This document shows positions 50,890 through 62,667 of a stretch of DNA of 64,000 nucleotides, in pieces. Both the position numbers and the translations under genes were made by a program. The first letter of the stretch is position 1; each line of letters starts with the position of its first letter. Below the pieces are notes generated by a model that was not told the DNA's origin, searched no databases, and saw only the letters and a list, made by a program, of their open reading frames with translations. Source of the stretch: Odiellus spinosus. Its lineage: Eukaryota; Arthropoda; Arachnida; Opiliones; Phalangiidae. The stretch covers positions 310,001 to 374,000 of the forward strand of contig CAWUCO010000094.1 in assembly GCA_963920705.1 (NCBI GenBank). Reading direction: 5' to 3'.

Positions 50890-52550
50890 CTTGAATTGGC
50901 CATATTTTTCTTGTTTTTCAACGGATTTTTGAAAACTCTTATTATTTAGACTGTCCATTAATTGCTCTTTAGAATGACTTTGGTTTTGTCTAAATTGCAA
51001 AATTGTGACAAATATAAAATTGGTTAAAATTAAGCAAAAACGCTTAAAAATCCAAGATTATTGGATTCAAATGGACACAAAACTTTCGAATTTTAAGCGA
51101 TTTAGACAAAATTAAGACCACTCGAAAGACCAAATTTTGGTCTATCTAAAAAACAATAGTTTTGGAAAATCCGTTGAAAAACAAGAAAAATATGGCCAAT
51201 TCAAGAAATCATACAATATCAAAATAGTCAAATTTCAGATTTTCAAAATTCGCTTTTTGATATTAGATGTTTTTTGAATTGTCCATATTTTCCATGTTTT
51301 TCAACGGATTTTCCAAAACTCTTGTTTTTTAGATAGACCATATTTGCTCTTTCGAGTGGTCTTAATTTTGTCTAAATCGCTTAAAATTCAAAAGTTTTGT
51401 GTCCATTTGAATCCAATAATCTTGGATTTTTAAGCGTTTTTGCTTAATTTTAACCAATTTTATATTTGTCACAATTTTGCAATTTAGACAAAACCAAAGT
51501 CATTCGAAAGAGCAATTAATGGACAGTCTAAATAATAAGAGTTTTCAAAAATCCGTTGAAAAACAAGAAAAATATGGCCAATTCAAGAAATCATAGAATA
51601 TCAAAATAGTCAAATTTCAGATTTTCAAAATTCGCTTTTTGATATTAGATGTTTTTGAATTGTCCATTTTTTCCATGTTTTTCAACGGATTTTTGAAAAC
51701 TCTTATTATTTAAACTGTCGATTAATTGCTCTTTCGAATGACTTTGGTTTTGTCTAAATTGCAAAATTGTGACAAATATAAAATTGGTTAAAATTAAGCA
51801 AAAACGCTTAAAAATCCAAGATTATTGGATTCAAATGGACACAAAACTTTTGAATTTTAAGCGATTGAGACAAAATTAAGACCACTCGAAAGACCAAATT
51901 GCGGTCTATCTAAAAAACAATAGTTTTCAAAAATCCGTTGAAAAACATGGAAAATATGGACAATTCAAGAAATCATAGAATATCAAAATAGTCAAATTTC
52001 AGATTTTCAAAATTCGCTTTTTGATATTAGATGTTTTTTGAATTGTCCATATTTTCCATGATTTACAACGGATTTTCCAAAACTCTTGTTTTTTAGATAG
52101 ACCAATATTTGCTCTTTCGAGTGGTCTTAATTTTGTCTAAATCGCTTAAAAATCAAAAGTTTTGTGTCCATTTGAATCCAATAATCTTGGATTTTTAAGC
52201 GTTTTTGCTTAATTTTAACCAATTTTATATTTGTCACAATTTTGCAATTTAGACAAAACCAAAGTCATTCGAAAGAGCAATTAATGGACAGTCTAAATAA
52301 TAAGAGTTTTCAAAAATCCGTTGAAAATCAAGAAAATATGGCCAATTCAAGAAATCATAGAATATCAAAATAGTCAAATTTCAGATTTTCAAAATTCGCT
52401 TTTTGATATTAGATGTTTTTTGAATTGTCCATATTTTCCATGTTTTTCAACGGATTTTTGAAAACTCTTATTATTTAAACTGTCCATTAATTGCTCTTTC
52501 GAATGACTTTGGTTTTGTCTAAATTGCAAAATTGTGACAAATATAAAATT
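50890..52550. repeat. Five-monomer repeat, copy 3 (R F R F R)
   Basis: It matches copy 1 at a constant shift of 5,676 bp: ctctttagaatg (50,969), agaccatatttgc (51,336), ttgcggtc (51,900), catgatttaca (52,059) and gaaaatcaagaaaat (52,325). The R run with the 29-bp deletion separates it from copy 2, so that run was probably inserted between copies or amplified there. Confidence 0.86.
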
Positions 52551-52997
52551 GGTTAAAATTAAGCAAAAACGCTTAAAAATCCAAGATTATTGGATTCAAA
52601 TGGACACAAAACTTTTGAATTTTAAGCGATTTAGACAAAATTAAGACCACTCGAAAGACCAAATTTTGGTCTATCTAAAAAACAATAGTTTTCAAAAATC
52701 CGTTGAAAAACAAGAAAAATATGGCCAATTCAACAAATCATACAATATCAAAATAGTCAAATTTCAGATTTTCAAAATTCGCTTTTTGATATTAGATGTT
52801 TTTTGAATTGTCCATATTTTCCATGTTTTTCAACGGATTTTCCAAAACTATTGTTTTTTAGATAGACCAAAATTTGGTCTTTCGAGTGGTCTTAATTTTG
52901 TCTAAATCGCTTAAAATTCAAAAGTTTTGTGTCCATTTGAATCCAATAATCTTGGATTTTTAAGCGTTTTTGCTTAATTTTAACCAATTTTATATTT

Positions 52998-54528
52998 GTC
53001 ACAATTTTGCAATTTAGACAAAACCAAAGTCATTCGAAAGAGCAATTAATGGACAGTCTAAATAAAAAGAGTTTTCAAAAATCCGTTGAAAAACAAGAAA
53101 AATATGGCCAATTCAAGAAATCATACAATATCAAAATAGTCAAATTTCAGATTTTAAAAATACGCTTTTTGAAATTAGATGTTTTTTGAATTGGCCATAT
53201 TTTTCTTGTTTTTCAACGGATTTTTGAAAACTCTTATTATTTAGACTGTCCATTAATTGCTCTTTCGAATGACTTTGGTTTTGTCTAAATTGCAAAATTG
53301 TGACAAATATAAAATTGGTTAAAATTAAGCAAAAACGCTTAAAAATCCAAGATTATTGGATTCAAATGGACACAAAACTTTTGAATTTTAAGCGATTTAG
53401 ACAAAATTAAGACCACTCGAAAGACCAAATTTTGGTCTATCTAAAAAACAATACTTTTCAAAAATCCGTTGAAAAACATGGAAAATATGGACAATTCAAG
53501 AAATCATAGAATATCAAAATAGTCAAATTTCAGATTTTCAAAATTCGTTTTTTGATATTAGATGTTTTTTGAATTGTCCATATTTTCCATGTTTTTCAAC
53601 GGATTTTCCAAAACTTTTGTTTTTTAGATAGACCAATATTAGCTCTTTCGAGTGGTCTTAATTTTGTCTAAATCGCTTAAAAATCAAAAGTTTTGTGTCC
53701 ATTTGAATCCAATAATCTTGGATTTTTAAGCGTTTTTGCTTAATTTTAACCAATTTTATATTTGTCACAATTTTGCAATTTAGACAAAACCAAAGTCATT
53801 CGAAAGAGCAATTAATGGACAGTCTAAATAATAAGAGTTTTCAAAAATCCGTTGAAAATCAAGAAAATATGGCCAATTCAAGAAATCATAGAATATCAAA
53901 ATAGTCAAATTTCAGATTTTCAAAATTCGCTTTTTGATATTAGATGTTTTTTGAATTGTCCATATTTTCCATGTTTTTCAACGGATTTTTGAAAACTCTT
54001 ATTATTTAAACTGTCCATTAATTGCTCTTTCGAATGACTTTGGTTTTGTCTAAATTGCAAAATTGTGACAAATATAAAATTGGTTAAAATTAAGCAAAAA
54101 CGCTTAAAAATCCAAGATTATTGGATTCAAATGGACACAAAACTTTTGAATTTTAAGCGATTTAGACAAAATTAAGACCACTCGAAAGACCAAATTTTGG
54201 TCTATCTAAAAAACAATAGTTTTCAAAAATCCGTTGAAAAACAAGAAAAATATGGCCAATTCAACAAATCATACAATATCAAAATAGTCAAATTTCAGAT
54301 TTTCAAAATTCGCTTTTTGATACTAGATGTTTTTTGAATTGTCCATATTTTCCATGTTTTTCAACGGATTTTCCAAAACTATTGTTTTTTAGATAGACCA
54401 AAATTTGGTCTTTCGAGTGGTCTTAATTTTGTCTAAATCGCTTAAAATTCAAAAGTTTTGTGTCCATTTGAATCCAATAATCTTGGATTTTTAAGCGTTT
54501 TTGCTTAATTTTAACCAATTTTATATTT
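52998..54528. repeat. 1,531-bp repeat, tandem copy 1 (F R F R)
   Basis: Four strictly alternating monomers. Markers: aaaatacgctttttgaaatt in the F-to-R core, caatacttttc, accaatattagctc, gaaaatcaagaaaat and aattcaacaaatc, all recurring 1,531 bp later. Private difference: ctaaataaaaagag (about 53,058). Confidence 0.88.
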
Positions 54529-56059
54529 GTCACAATTTTGCAATTTAGACAAAACCAAAGTCATTCGAAAGAGCAATTAATGGACAGTCTAAATAATAAG
54601 AGTTTTCAAAAATCCGTTGAAAAACAAGAAAAATATGGCCAATTCAAGAAATCATACAATATCAAAATAGTCAAATTTCAGATTTTAAAAATACGCTTTT
54701 TGAAATTAGATGTTTTTTGAATTGGCCATATTTTTCTTGTTTTTCAACGGATTTTTGAAAACTCTTATTATTTAGACTGTCCATTAATTGCTCTTTCGAA
54801 TGACTTTGGTTTTGTCTAAATTGCAAAATTGTGACAAATATAAAATTGGTTAAAATTAAGCAAAAACGCTTAAAAATCCAAGATTATTGGATTCAAATGG
54901 ACACAAAACTTTTGAATTTTAAGCGATTTAGACAAAATTAAGACCACTCGAAAGACCAAATTTTGGTCTATCTAAAAAACAATACTTTTCAAAAATCCGT
55001 TGAAAAACATGGAAAATATGGACAATTCAAGAAATCATAGAATATCAAAATAGTCAAATTTCAGATTTTCAAAATTCGCTTTTTGATATTAGATGTTTTT
55101 TGAATTGTCCATATTTTCCATGTTTTTCAACGGATTTTCCAAAACTTTTGTTTTTTAGATAGACCAATATTAGCTCTTTCGAGTGGTCTTAATTTTGTCT
55201 AAATCGCTTAAAAATCAAAAGTTTTGTGTCCATTTGAATCCAATAATCTTGGATTTTTAAGCGTTTTTGCTTAATTTTAACCAATTTTATATTTGTCACA
55301 ATTTTGCAATTTAGACAAAACCAAAGTCATTCGAAAGAGCAATTAATGGACAGTCTAAATAATAAGAGTTTTCAAAAATCCGTTGAAAATCAAGAAAATA
55401 TGGCCAATTCAAGAAATCATAGAATATCAAAATAGTCAAATTTCAGATTTTCAAAATTCGCTTTTTGATATTAGATGTTTTTTGAATTGTCCATATTTTC
55501 CATGTTTTTCAACGGATTTTTGAAAACTCTTATTATTTAAACTGTCCATTAATTGCTCTTTCGAATGACTTTGGTTTTGTCTAAATTGCAAAATTGTGAC
55601 AAATATAAAATTGGTTAAAATTAAGCAAAAACGCTTAAAAATCCAAGATTATTGGATTCAAATGGACACAAAACTTTTGAATTTTAAGCGATTTAGACAA
55701 AATTAAGACCACTCGAAAGACCAAATTTTGGTCTATCTAAAAAACAATAGTTTTCAAAAATCCGTTGAAAAACAAGAAAAATATGGCCAATTCAACAAAT
55801 CATACAATATCAAAATAGTCAAATTTCAGATTTTCAAAATTCGCTTTTTGATACTAGATGTTTTTTGAATTGTCCATATTTTCCATGTTTTTCAACGGAT
55901 TTTCCAAAACTATTGTTTTTTAGATAGACCAAAATTTGGTCTTTCGAGTGGTCTTAATTTTGTCTAAATCGCTTAAAATTCAAAAGTTTTGTGTCCATTT
56001 GAATCCAATAATCTTGGATTTTTAAGCGTTTTTGCTTAATTTTAACCAATTTTATATTT
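54529..56059. repeat. 1,531-bp repeat, tandem copy 2 (F R F R)
   Basis: Nearly identical to its neighbours. It shares gatactagatg (54,321 and 55,852) with the following unit. The alternation makes each core axis here the centre of an extended inverted repeat. Confidence 0.88.
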
Positions 56060-56830
56060 GTCACAATTTTGCAATTTAGACAAAACCAAAGTCATTCGAA
56101 AGAGCAATTAATGGACAGTCTAAATAATAAGAGTTTTCAAAAATCCGTTGAAAAACAAGAAAAATATGGCCAATTCAAGAAATCATACAATATCAAAATA
56201 GTCAAATTTCAGATTTTAAAAATACGCTTTTTGAAATTAGATGTTTTTTGAATTGGCCATATTTTTCTTGTTTTTCAACGGATTTTTGAAAACTCTTATT
56301 ATTTAGACTGTCCATTAATTGCTCTTTCGAATGACTTTGGTTTTGTCTAAATTGCAAAATTGTGACAAATATAAAATTGGTTAAAATTAAGCAAAAACGC
56401 TTAAAAATCCAAGATTATTGGATTCAAATGGACACAAAACTTTTGAATTTTAAGCGATTTAGACAAAATTAAGACCACTCGAAAGACCAAATTTTGGTCT
56501 ATCTAAAAAACAATACTTTTCAAAAATCCGTTGAAAAACATGGAAAATATGGACAATTCAAGAAATCATAGAATATCAAAATAGTCAAATTTCAGATTTT
56601 CAAAATTCGCTTTTTGATATTAGATGTTTTTTGAATTGTCCATATTTTCCATGTTTTTCAACGGATTTTCCAAAACTTTTGTTTTTTAGATAGACCAATA
56701 TTAGCTCTTTCGAGTGGTCTTAATTTTGTCTAAATCGCTTAAAAATCAAAAGTTTTGTGTCCATTTGAATCCAATAATCTTGGATTTTTAAGCGTTTTTG
56801 CTTAATTTTAACCAATTTTATATTTGTCAC
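56060..56830. repeat. 1,531-bp repeat, partial copy 3 (F R, to F)
   Basis: It carries aaaatacgctttttgaaatt (about 56,219), caatacttttc and accaatattagctc (about 56,695), then diverges after the F landmark at 56,826 into the unit with tccaaattttcc. Confidence 0.84.
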
Positions 56831-59800
56831 AATTTTGCAATTTAGACAAAACCAAAGTCATTCGAAAGAGCAATTAATGGACAGTCTAAATAATAAGAGT
56901 TTTCAAAAATCCGTTGAAAAACAAGAAAAATATGGCCAATTCAAGAAATCATACAATATCAAAATAGTCAAATTTCAGATTTTCAAAATTCGCTTTTTGA
57001 TATTAGATGTTTTTTGAATTGTCCAAATTTTCCATGTTTTTCAATGGATTTTCCAAAACTCTTGTTTTTTAGATAGACCAATATGTGCTCTTTCGAGTGG
57101 TCTTATTTTGTCTAAATCGCTTAAAAATCAAAAGTTTTGTGTCCATTTGAATCATATAATCTTGGATTTTTAAGCGTTTTTGCTTAATTTTAACCAATTT
57201 TATATTTGTCACAATTTTGCAATTTAGACAAAACCAAAGTCATTCGAAAGAGCAATTAATGGACAGTCTAAATAATAAGAGTTTTCAAAAATCCGTTGAA
57301 AAACAAGAAAAATATGGCCAATTCAAGAAATCATAGAATATCAAAATAGTCAGATTTCAGATTTTCAAAATTCGCTTTTTGATATTAGATGTTTTTTGAA
57401 TTGTCCATATTTTCCATGTTTTTCAACGGATTTTTGAAAACTCTTATTATTTAAACTGTCCATTAATTGCTCTTTCGAATGACTTTGGTTTTGTCTAAAT
57501 TGCAAAATTGTGACAAATATAAAATTGGTTAAAATTAAGCAAAAACGCTTAAAAATCCAAGATTATTGGATTCAAATGGACACAAAACTTTTGATTTTTA
57601 AGCGATTTAGACAAAATTAAGACCACTCGAAAGACCAAATTTTGGTCTATCTAAAAAACAATAGTTTTGGAAAATCCGTTGAAAAACAAGAAAAATATGG
57701 CCAATTCAAGAAATCATAGAATATCAAAATAGTCAAATTTCAGATTTTCAAAATTCGCTTTTTGATATTAGATGTTTTTTGAATTGTCCATATTTTCCAT
57801 GTTTTTCAACGGATTTTTGAAAACTCTTATTATTTAAACTGTCCATTAATTGCTCTTTCGAATGACTTTGGTTTTGTCTAAATTGCAAAATTGTGACAAA
57901 TATAAAATTGGTTAAAATTAAGCAAAAACGCTTAAAAATCCAAGATTATTGGATTCAAATGGACACAAAACTTTTGAATTTTAAGCGATTTAGACAAAAT
58001 TAAGACCACTCGAAAGACCAAATTTTGGTCTATCTAAAAAACAATAGTTTTCAAAAATCCGTTGAAAAACAAGAAAAATATGGCCAATTCAAGAAATCAT
58101 ACAATATCAAAATAGTCAAATTTCAGATTTTCAAAATTCGCTTTTTGATATTAGATGTTTTTTGAATTGTCCATATTTTCCATGTTTTTCAACGGATTTT
58201 CCAAAACTCTTGTTTTTTAGATAGACCAATATTTGCTCTTTCGAGTGGTCTTAATTTTGTCTAAATCGCTTAAAATTCAAAAGTTTTGTGTCCATTTGAA
58301 TCCAATAATCTTGGATTTTTAAGCGTTTTTGCTTAATTTTAACCAATTTTATATTTGTCACAATTTTGCAATTTAGACAAAACCAAAGTCATTCGAAAGA
58401 GCAATTAATGGACAGTCTAAATAATAAGAGTTTTCAAAAATCCGTTGAAAAACAAGAAAAATATGGCCAATTCAAGAAATCATAGAATATCAAAATAGTC
58501 AAATTTCAGATTTTCAAAATTCGCTTTTTGATATTAGATGTTTTTGAATTGTCCATTTTTTCCATGTTTTTCAACGGATTTTTGAAAACTCTTATTATTT
58601 AAACTGTCCATTAATTGCTCTTTCGAATGACTTTGGTTTTGTATAAATTGCAAAATTGTGACAAATATAAAATTGGTTAAAATTAAGCAAAAACGCTTAA
58701 AAATCAAAGATTATTGGATTCAAATGGACATAAAACTTTTGATTTTTAAGCGATTTAGACAAAATTAAGACCACTCGAAAGAGCAAATATTGGTCTATCT
58801 GAAAATCAAGAGTTTTGGAAAATCCGTTGAAAAACATGGAAAATATGGACAATTCAAAAAACATCTAATATCAATAAGCGAATTTTGAAAATCTGAAATT
58901 TGACTATTTTGATATTCTATGATTTCTTGAATTGGCCATATTTTTCTTGTTTTTCAACGGATTTTTGAAAACTCTTATTATTTAGACTGTCCATTAATTG
59001 CTCTTTCGAATGACTTTGGTTTTGTCTAAATTGCAAAATTGTGACAAATATAAAATTGGTTAAAATTAAGCAAAAACGCTTAAAAATCCAAGATTATTGG
59101 ATTCAAATGGACACAAAACTTTTGAATTTTAAGCGATTTAGACAAAATTAAGACCACTCGAAAGACCAAATTTTGGTCTATCTAAAAAACAATAGTTTTC
59201 AAAAATCCGTTGAAAAACAAGAAAAATATGGCCAATTCAAGAAATCATACAATATCAAAATAGTCAAATTTCAGATTTTCAAAATTCGCTTTTTGATATT
59301 AGATGTTTTTTGAATTGTCCATATTTTCCATGTTTTCAACGGATTTTCCAAAACTCTTATTTTTTAGATAGACCAAAATTTGGTCTTTCGAGTGGTCTTA
59401 ATTTTGTCTAAATCGCTTAAAATTCAAAAGTTTTGTGTCCATTTGAATCCAATAATCTTGGATTTTTAAGCGTTTTTGCTTAATTTTAACCAATTTTATA
59501 TTTGTCACAATTTTGCAATTTAGACAAAACCAAAGTCATTCGAAAGAGCAATTAATGGACAGTCTAAATAATAAGAGTTTTCAAAAATCCGTTGAAAAAC
59601 AAGAAAAATATGGCCAATTCAAGAAATCATACAATATCAAAATAGTCAAATTTCATATTTTAAAAATTCGCTTTTTGATATTAGATGTTTTTTGAATTGG
59701 CCATATTTTTCTTGTTTTTCAACGGATTTTTGAAAACTCTTATTATTTAGACTGTCCATTAATTGCTCTTTCGAATGACTTTGGTTTTGTCTAAATTGCA

Positions 59801-62267
59801 AAATTGTGACAAATATAAAATTGGTTAAAATTAAGCAAAAACGCTTAAAAATCCAAGATTATTGGATTCAAATGGACACAAAACTTTTGATTTTTAAGCG
59901 ATTTAGACAAAATTAAGACCACTCGAAAGAGCAAATATTGGTCTATCTGAAAATCAAGAGTTTTGGAAAATCCGTTGAAAAACATGGAAAATATGGACAA
60001 TTCAAAAAACATCTAATATCAAAAAGCGAATTTTGAAAATCTGAAATTTGACTATTTTGATATTCTATGATTTCTTGAATTGGCCATATTTTTCTTGTTT
60101 TTCAACGGATTTTCCAAAACTATTGTTTTTTAGATAGACCAAAATTTGGTCTTTCGAGTGGTCTTAATTTTGTCTAAATCGCTTAAAATTCAAAAGTTTT
60201 GTGTCCATTTGAATCCAATAATATTGGATTTTTAAGCGTTTTTGCTTAATTTTAACCAATTTTATATTTGTCACAATTTTGCAATTTAGACAAAACCAAA
60301 GTCATTCGAAAGAGCAATTAATGGACAGTTTAAATAATAAGAGTTTTCAAAAATCCGTTGAAAAACATGGAAAATATGGACAATTCAAAAAACATCTAAT
60401 ATCAAAAAGCGAATTTTGAAAATCTGAAATTTGACTATTTTGATATTGTATGATTTCTTGAATTGGCCATATTTTTCTTGTTTTTCAACGGATTTTCCAA
60501 AACTATTGTTTTTTAGATAGACCAAAATTTGGTCTTTCGAGTGGTCTTAATTTTGTCTAAATCGCTTAAAATTCAAAAGTTTTGTGTCCATTTGAATCCA
60601 ATAATCTTGGATTTTTAAGCGTTTTTGCTTAATTTTAACCAATTTTATATTTGTCACAATTTTGCAATTTAGACAAAACCAAAGTCATTCGAAAGAGCAA
60701 TTAATGGACAGTTTAAATAATAAGAGTTTTCAAAAATCCGTTGAAAAACATGGAAAATATGGACAATTCAAAAAACATCTAATATCAAAAAGCGAATTTT
60801 GAAAATCTGAAATTTGACTATTTTGATATTCTATGATTTCTTGAATTGGCCATATTTTTCTTGTTTTTCAACGGATTTTTGAAAACTCTTATTATTTAGA
60901 CTGTCCATTAATTGCTCTTTCGAATGACTTTGGTTTTGTCTAAATTGCAAAATTGTGATAAATATAAAATTGGTTAAAATTAAGCAAAAACGCTTAAAAA
61001 TCCAAGATTATTGGATTCAATTGGACACAAAACTTTTGAATTTTAAGCGATTTAGACAAAATTAAGACCACTCGAAAGACCAAATTTTGGTCTATCTAAA
61101 AAACAATAGTTTTGGAAAATCCGTTGAAAAACAAGAAAAATATGGCCAATTCAAGAAATCATACAATATCAAAAAAGTCAAATTTCAGATTTTAAAAATT
61201 CGCTTTTTGATATTAGATGTTTTTTGAATTGTCCATATTTTCCATGTTTTTCAACGGATTTTCCAAAACTCTTGTTTTTTAGATAGACCAAAATTTGGTC
61301 TTTCGAGTGGTCTTAATTTTGTCTAAATCGCTTAAAATTCAAAAGTTTTGTGTCCATTTGAATCCAATAATCTTGGATTTTTAAGCGTTTTTGCTTAATT
61401 TTAACCAATTTTATATTTGTCACAATTTTGCAATTTAGACAAAACCAAAGTCATTCGAAAGAGCAATTAATGGACAGTTTAAATAATAAGAGTTTTCAAA
61501 AATCCGTTGAAAAACATGGAAAATATGGACAATTCAAAAAACATCTAATATCAAAAAGCGAATTTTGAAAATCTGAAATTTGACTATTTTGATATTGTAT
61601 GATTTCTTGAATTGGCCATATTTTTCTTGTTTTTCAACGGATTTTCCAAAACTATTGTTTTTTAGATAGACCAAAATTTGGTCTTTCGAGTTGTCTTAAT
61701 TTTGTCTAAATCGCTTAAAATTCAAAAGTTTTGTGTCCATTTGAATCCAATAATTTGGATTTTTAAGCGTTTTTGCTTAATTTTAACCAATTTTATATTT
61801 GTCACAATTTTGCAATTTAGACAAAACCAAAGTCATTCGAAAGAGCAATTAATGGACAGTCTAAATAATAAGAGTTTTCCAAAATCCGTTGAAAAACAAG
61901 AAAAATATGGCCAATTCAAAAAACATCTAATATCAAAAAGCGAATTTTGAAAATCTGAAATTTGACTATTTTGATATTGTATGATTTCTTGAATTGGCCA
62001 TATTTTTCTTGTTTTTCAACGGATTTTTGAAAACTCTTATTATTTAGACTGTCCATTAATTGCTCTTTCGAATGACTTTGGTTTTGTCTAAATTGCAAAA
62101 TTGTGACAAATATAAAATTGGTTAAAATTAAGCAAAAACGCTTAAAAATCCAAGATTATTGGATTCAAATGGACACAAAACTTTTGAATTTTAAGCGATT
62201 TAGACAAAATTAAGACCACTCGAAAGACCAAATTTTGGTCTATCTAAAAAACAATAGTTTTGGAAAA
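56831..62267. repeat. Mixed right tract F RR F RR F R FF R FF R
   Basis: Landmarks: 57208 F, 57509 R, 57892 R, 58358 F, 58658 R, 59038 R, 59504 F, 59804 R, 60270 F, 60653 F, 60953 R, 61419 F, 61801 F and 62101 R. The unit at 57,020-57,155 matches 40,250-40,390. B'-arms at 58,792 and 59,940 carry tctgaaaatcaagag. From about 60 kb the units resemble those of 4-11 kb (acagttt A-arms, accaaaatttggtc B-arms). No gene is seen. Confidence 0.83.
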
Positions 62268-62667
62268 TCCGTTGAAAAACAAGAAAAATATGGCCAATTC
62301 AAGAAATCATACAATATCAAAATAGTCAAATTTCAGATTTTAAAAATTCGCTTTTTGATATTAGATGTTTTTTGAATTGTCCATATTTTCCATGTTTTTC
62401 AACGGATTTTCCAAAACTCTTGTTTTTTAGATAGACCAATATTTGCTCTTTCGAGTGGTCTTAATTGGTCCGTTGAAAAACAAGAAAAATATGGCCAATT
62501 CAAGAAATCATACAATATCAAAATAGTCAAATTTCAGATTTTAAAAATTCGCTTTTTGATATTAGATGTTTTTTGAATTGTCCATATTTTCCATGTTTTT
62601 CAACGGATTTTCCAAAACTCTTGTTTTTTAGATAGACCAATATTTGCTCTTTCGAGTGGTCTTAATT
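62268..62667 (+). repeat. 201-bp off-register direct duplication of a core
   Basis: 62,268-62,466 is repeated at 62,469-62,667 with no difference that I can see. It is joined by two extra bases (gg, 62,467-62,468) so that ttaatt runs into ggtccgttg. The copied piece runs from the inner left arm through the core centre into the B-arm. R-to-F landmark spacing rises from 466 to 667 bp (62,101 to 62,768), shifting all later units by 201 bp. It is the only large register break in the window. Confidence 0.92.

Larger units (their letters stand above)
48768..51001 (-). repeat. Long R run (7 linkers) with ~736-bp two-monomer repeat
   Basis: R landmarks lie at 48767, 49150, 49505, 49886, 50240, 50619 and 51002. 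Units alternate 355 and 381 bp because every second one has a 29-bp deletion, giving a higher-order period of about 736 bp. Markers gactgtggttt (49,480 and 50,216), cgaatttgaaaat (49,730 and 50,463) and ttctggttttt (49,055, 49,795 and 50,527) show the repeat. Confidence 0.86.
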
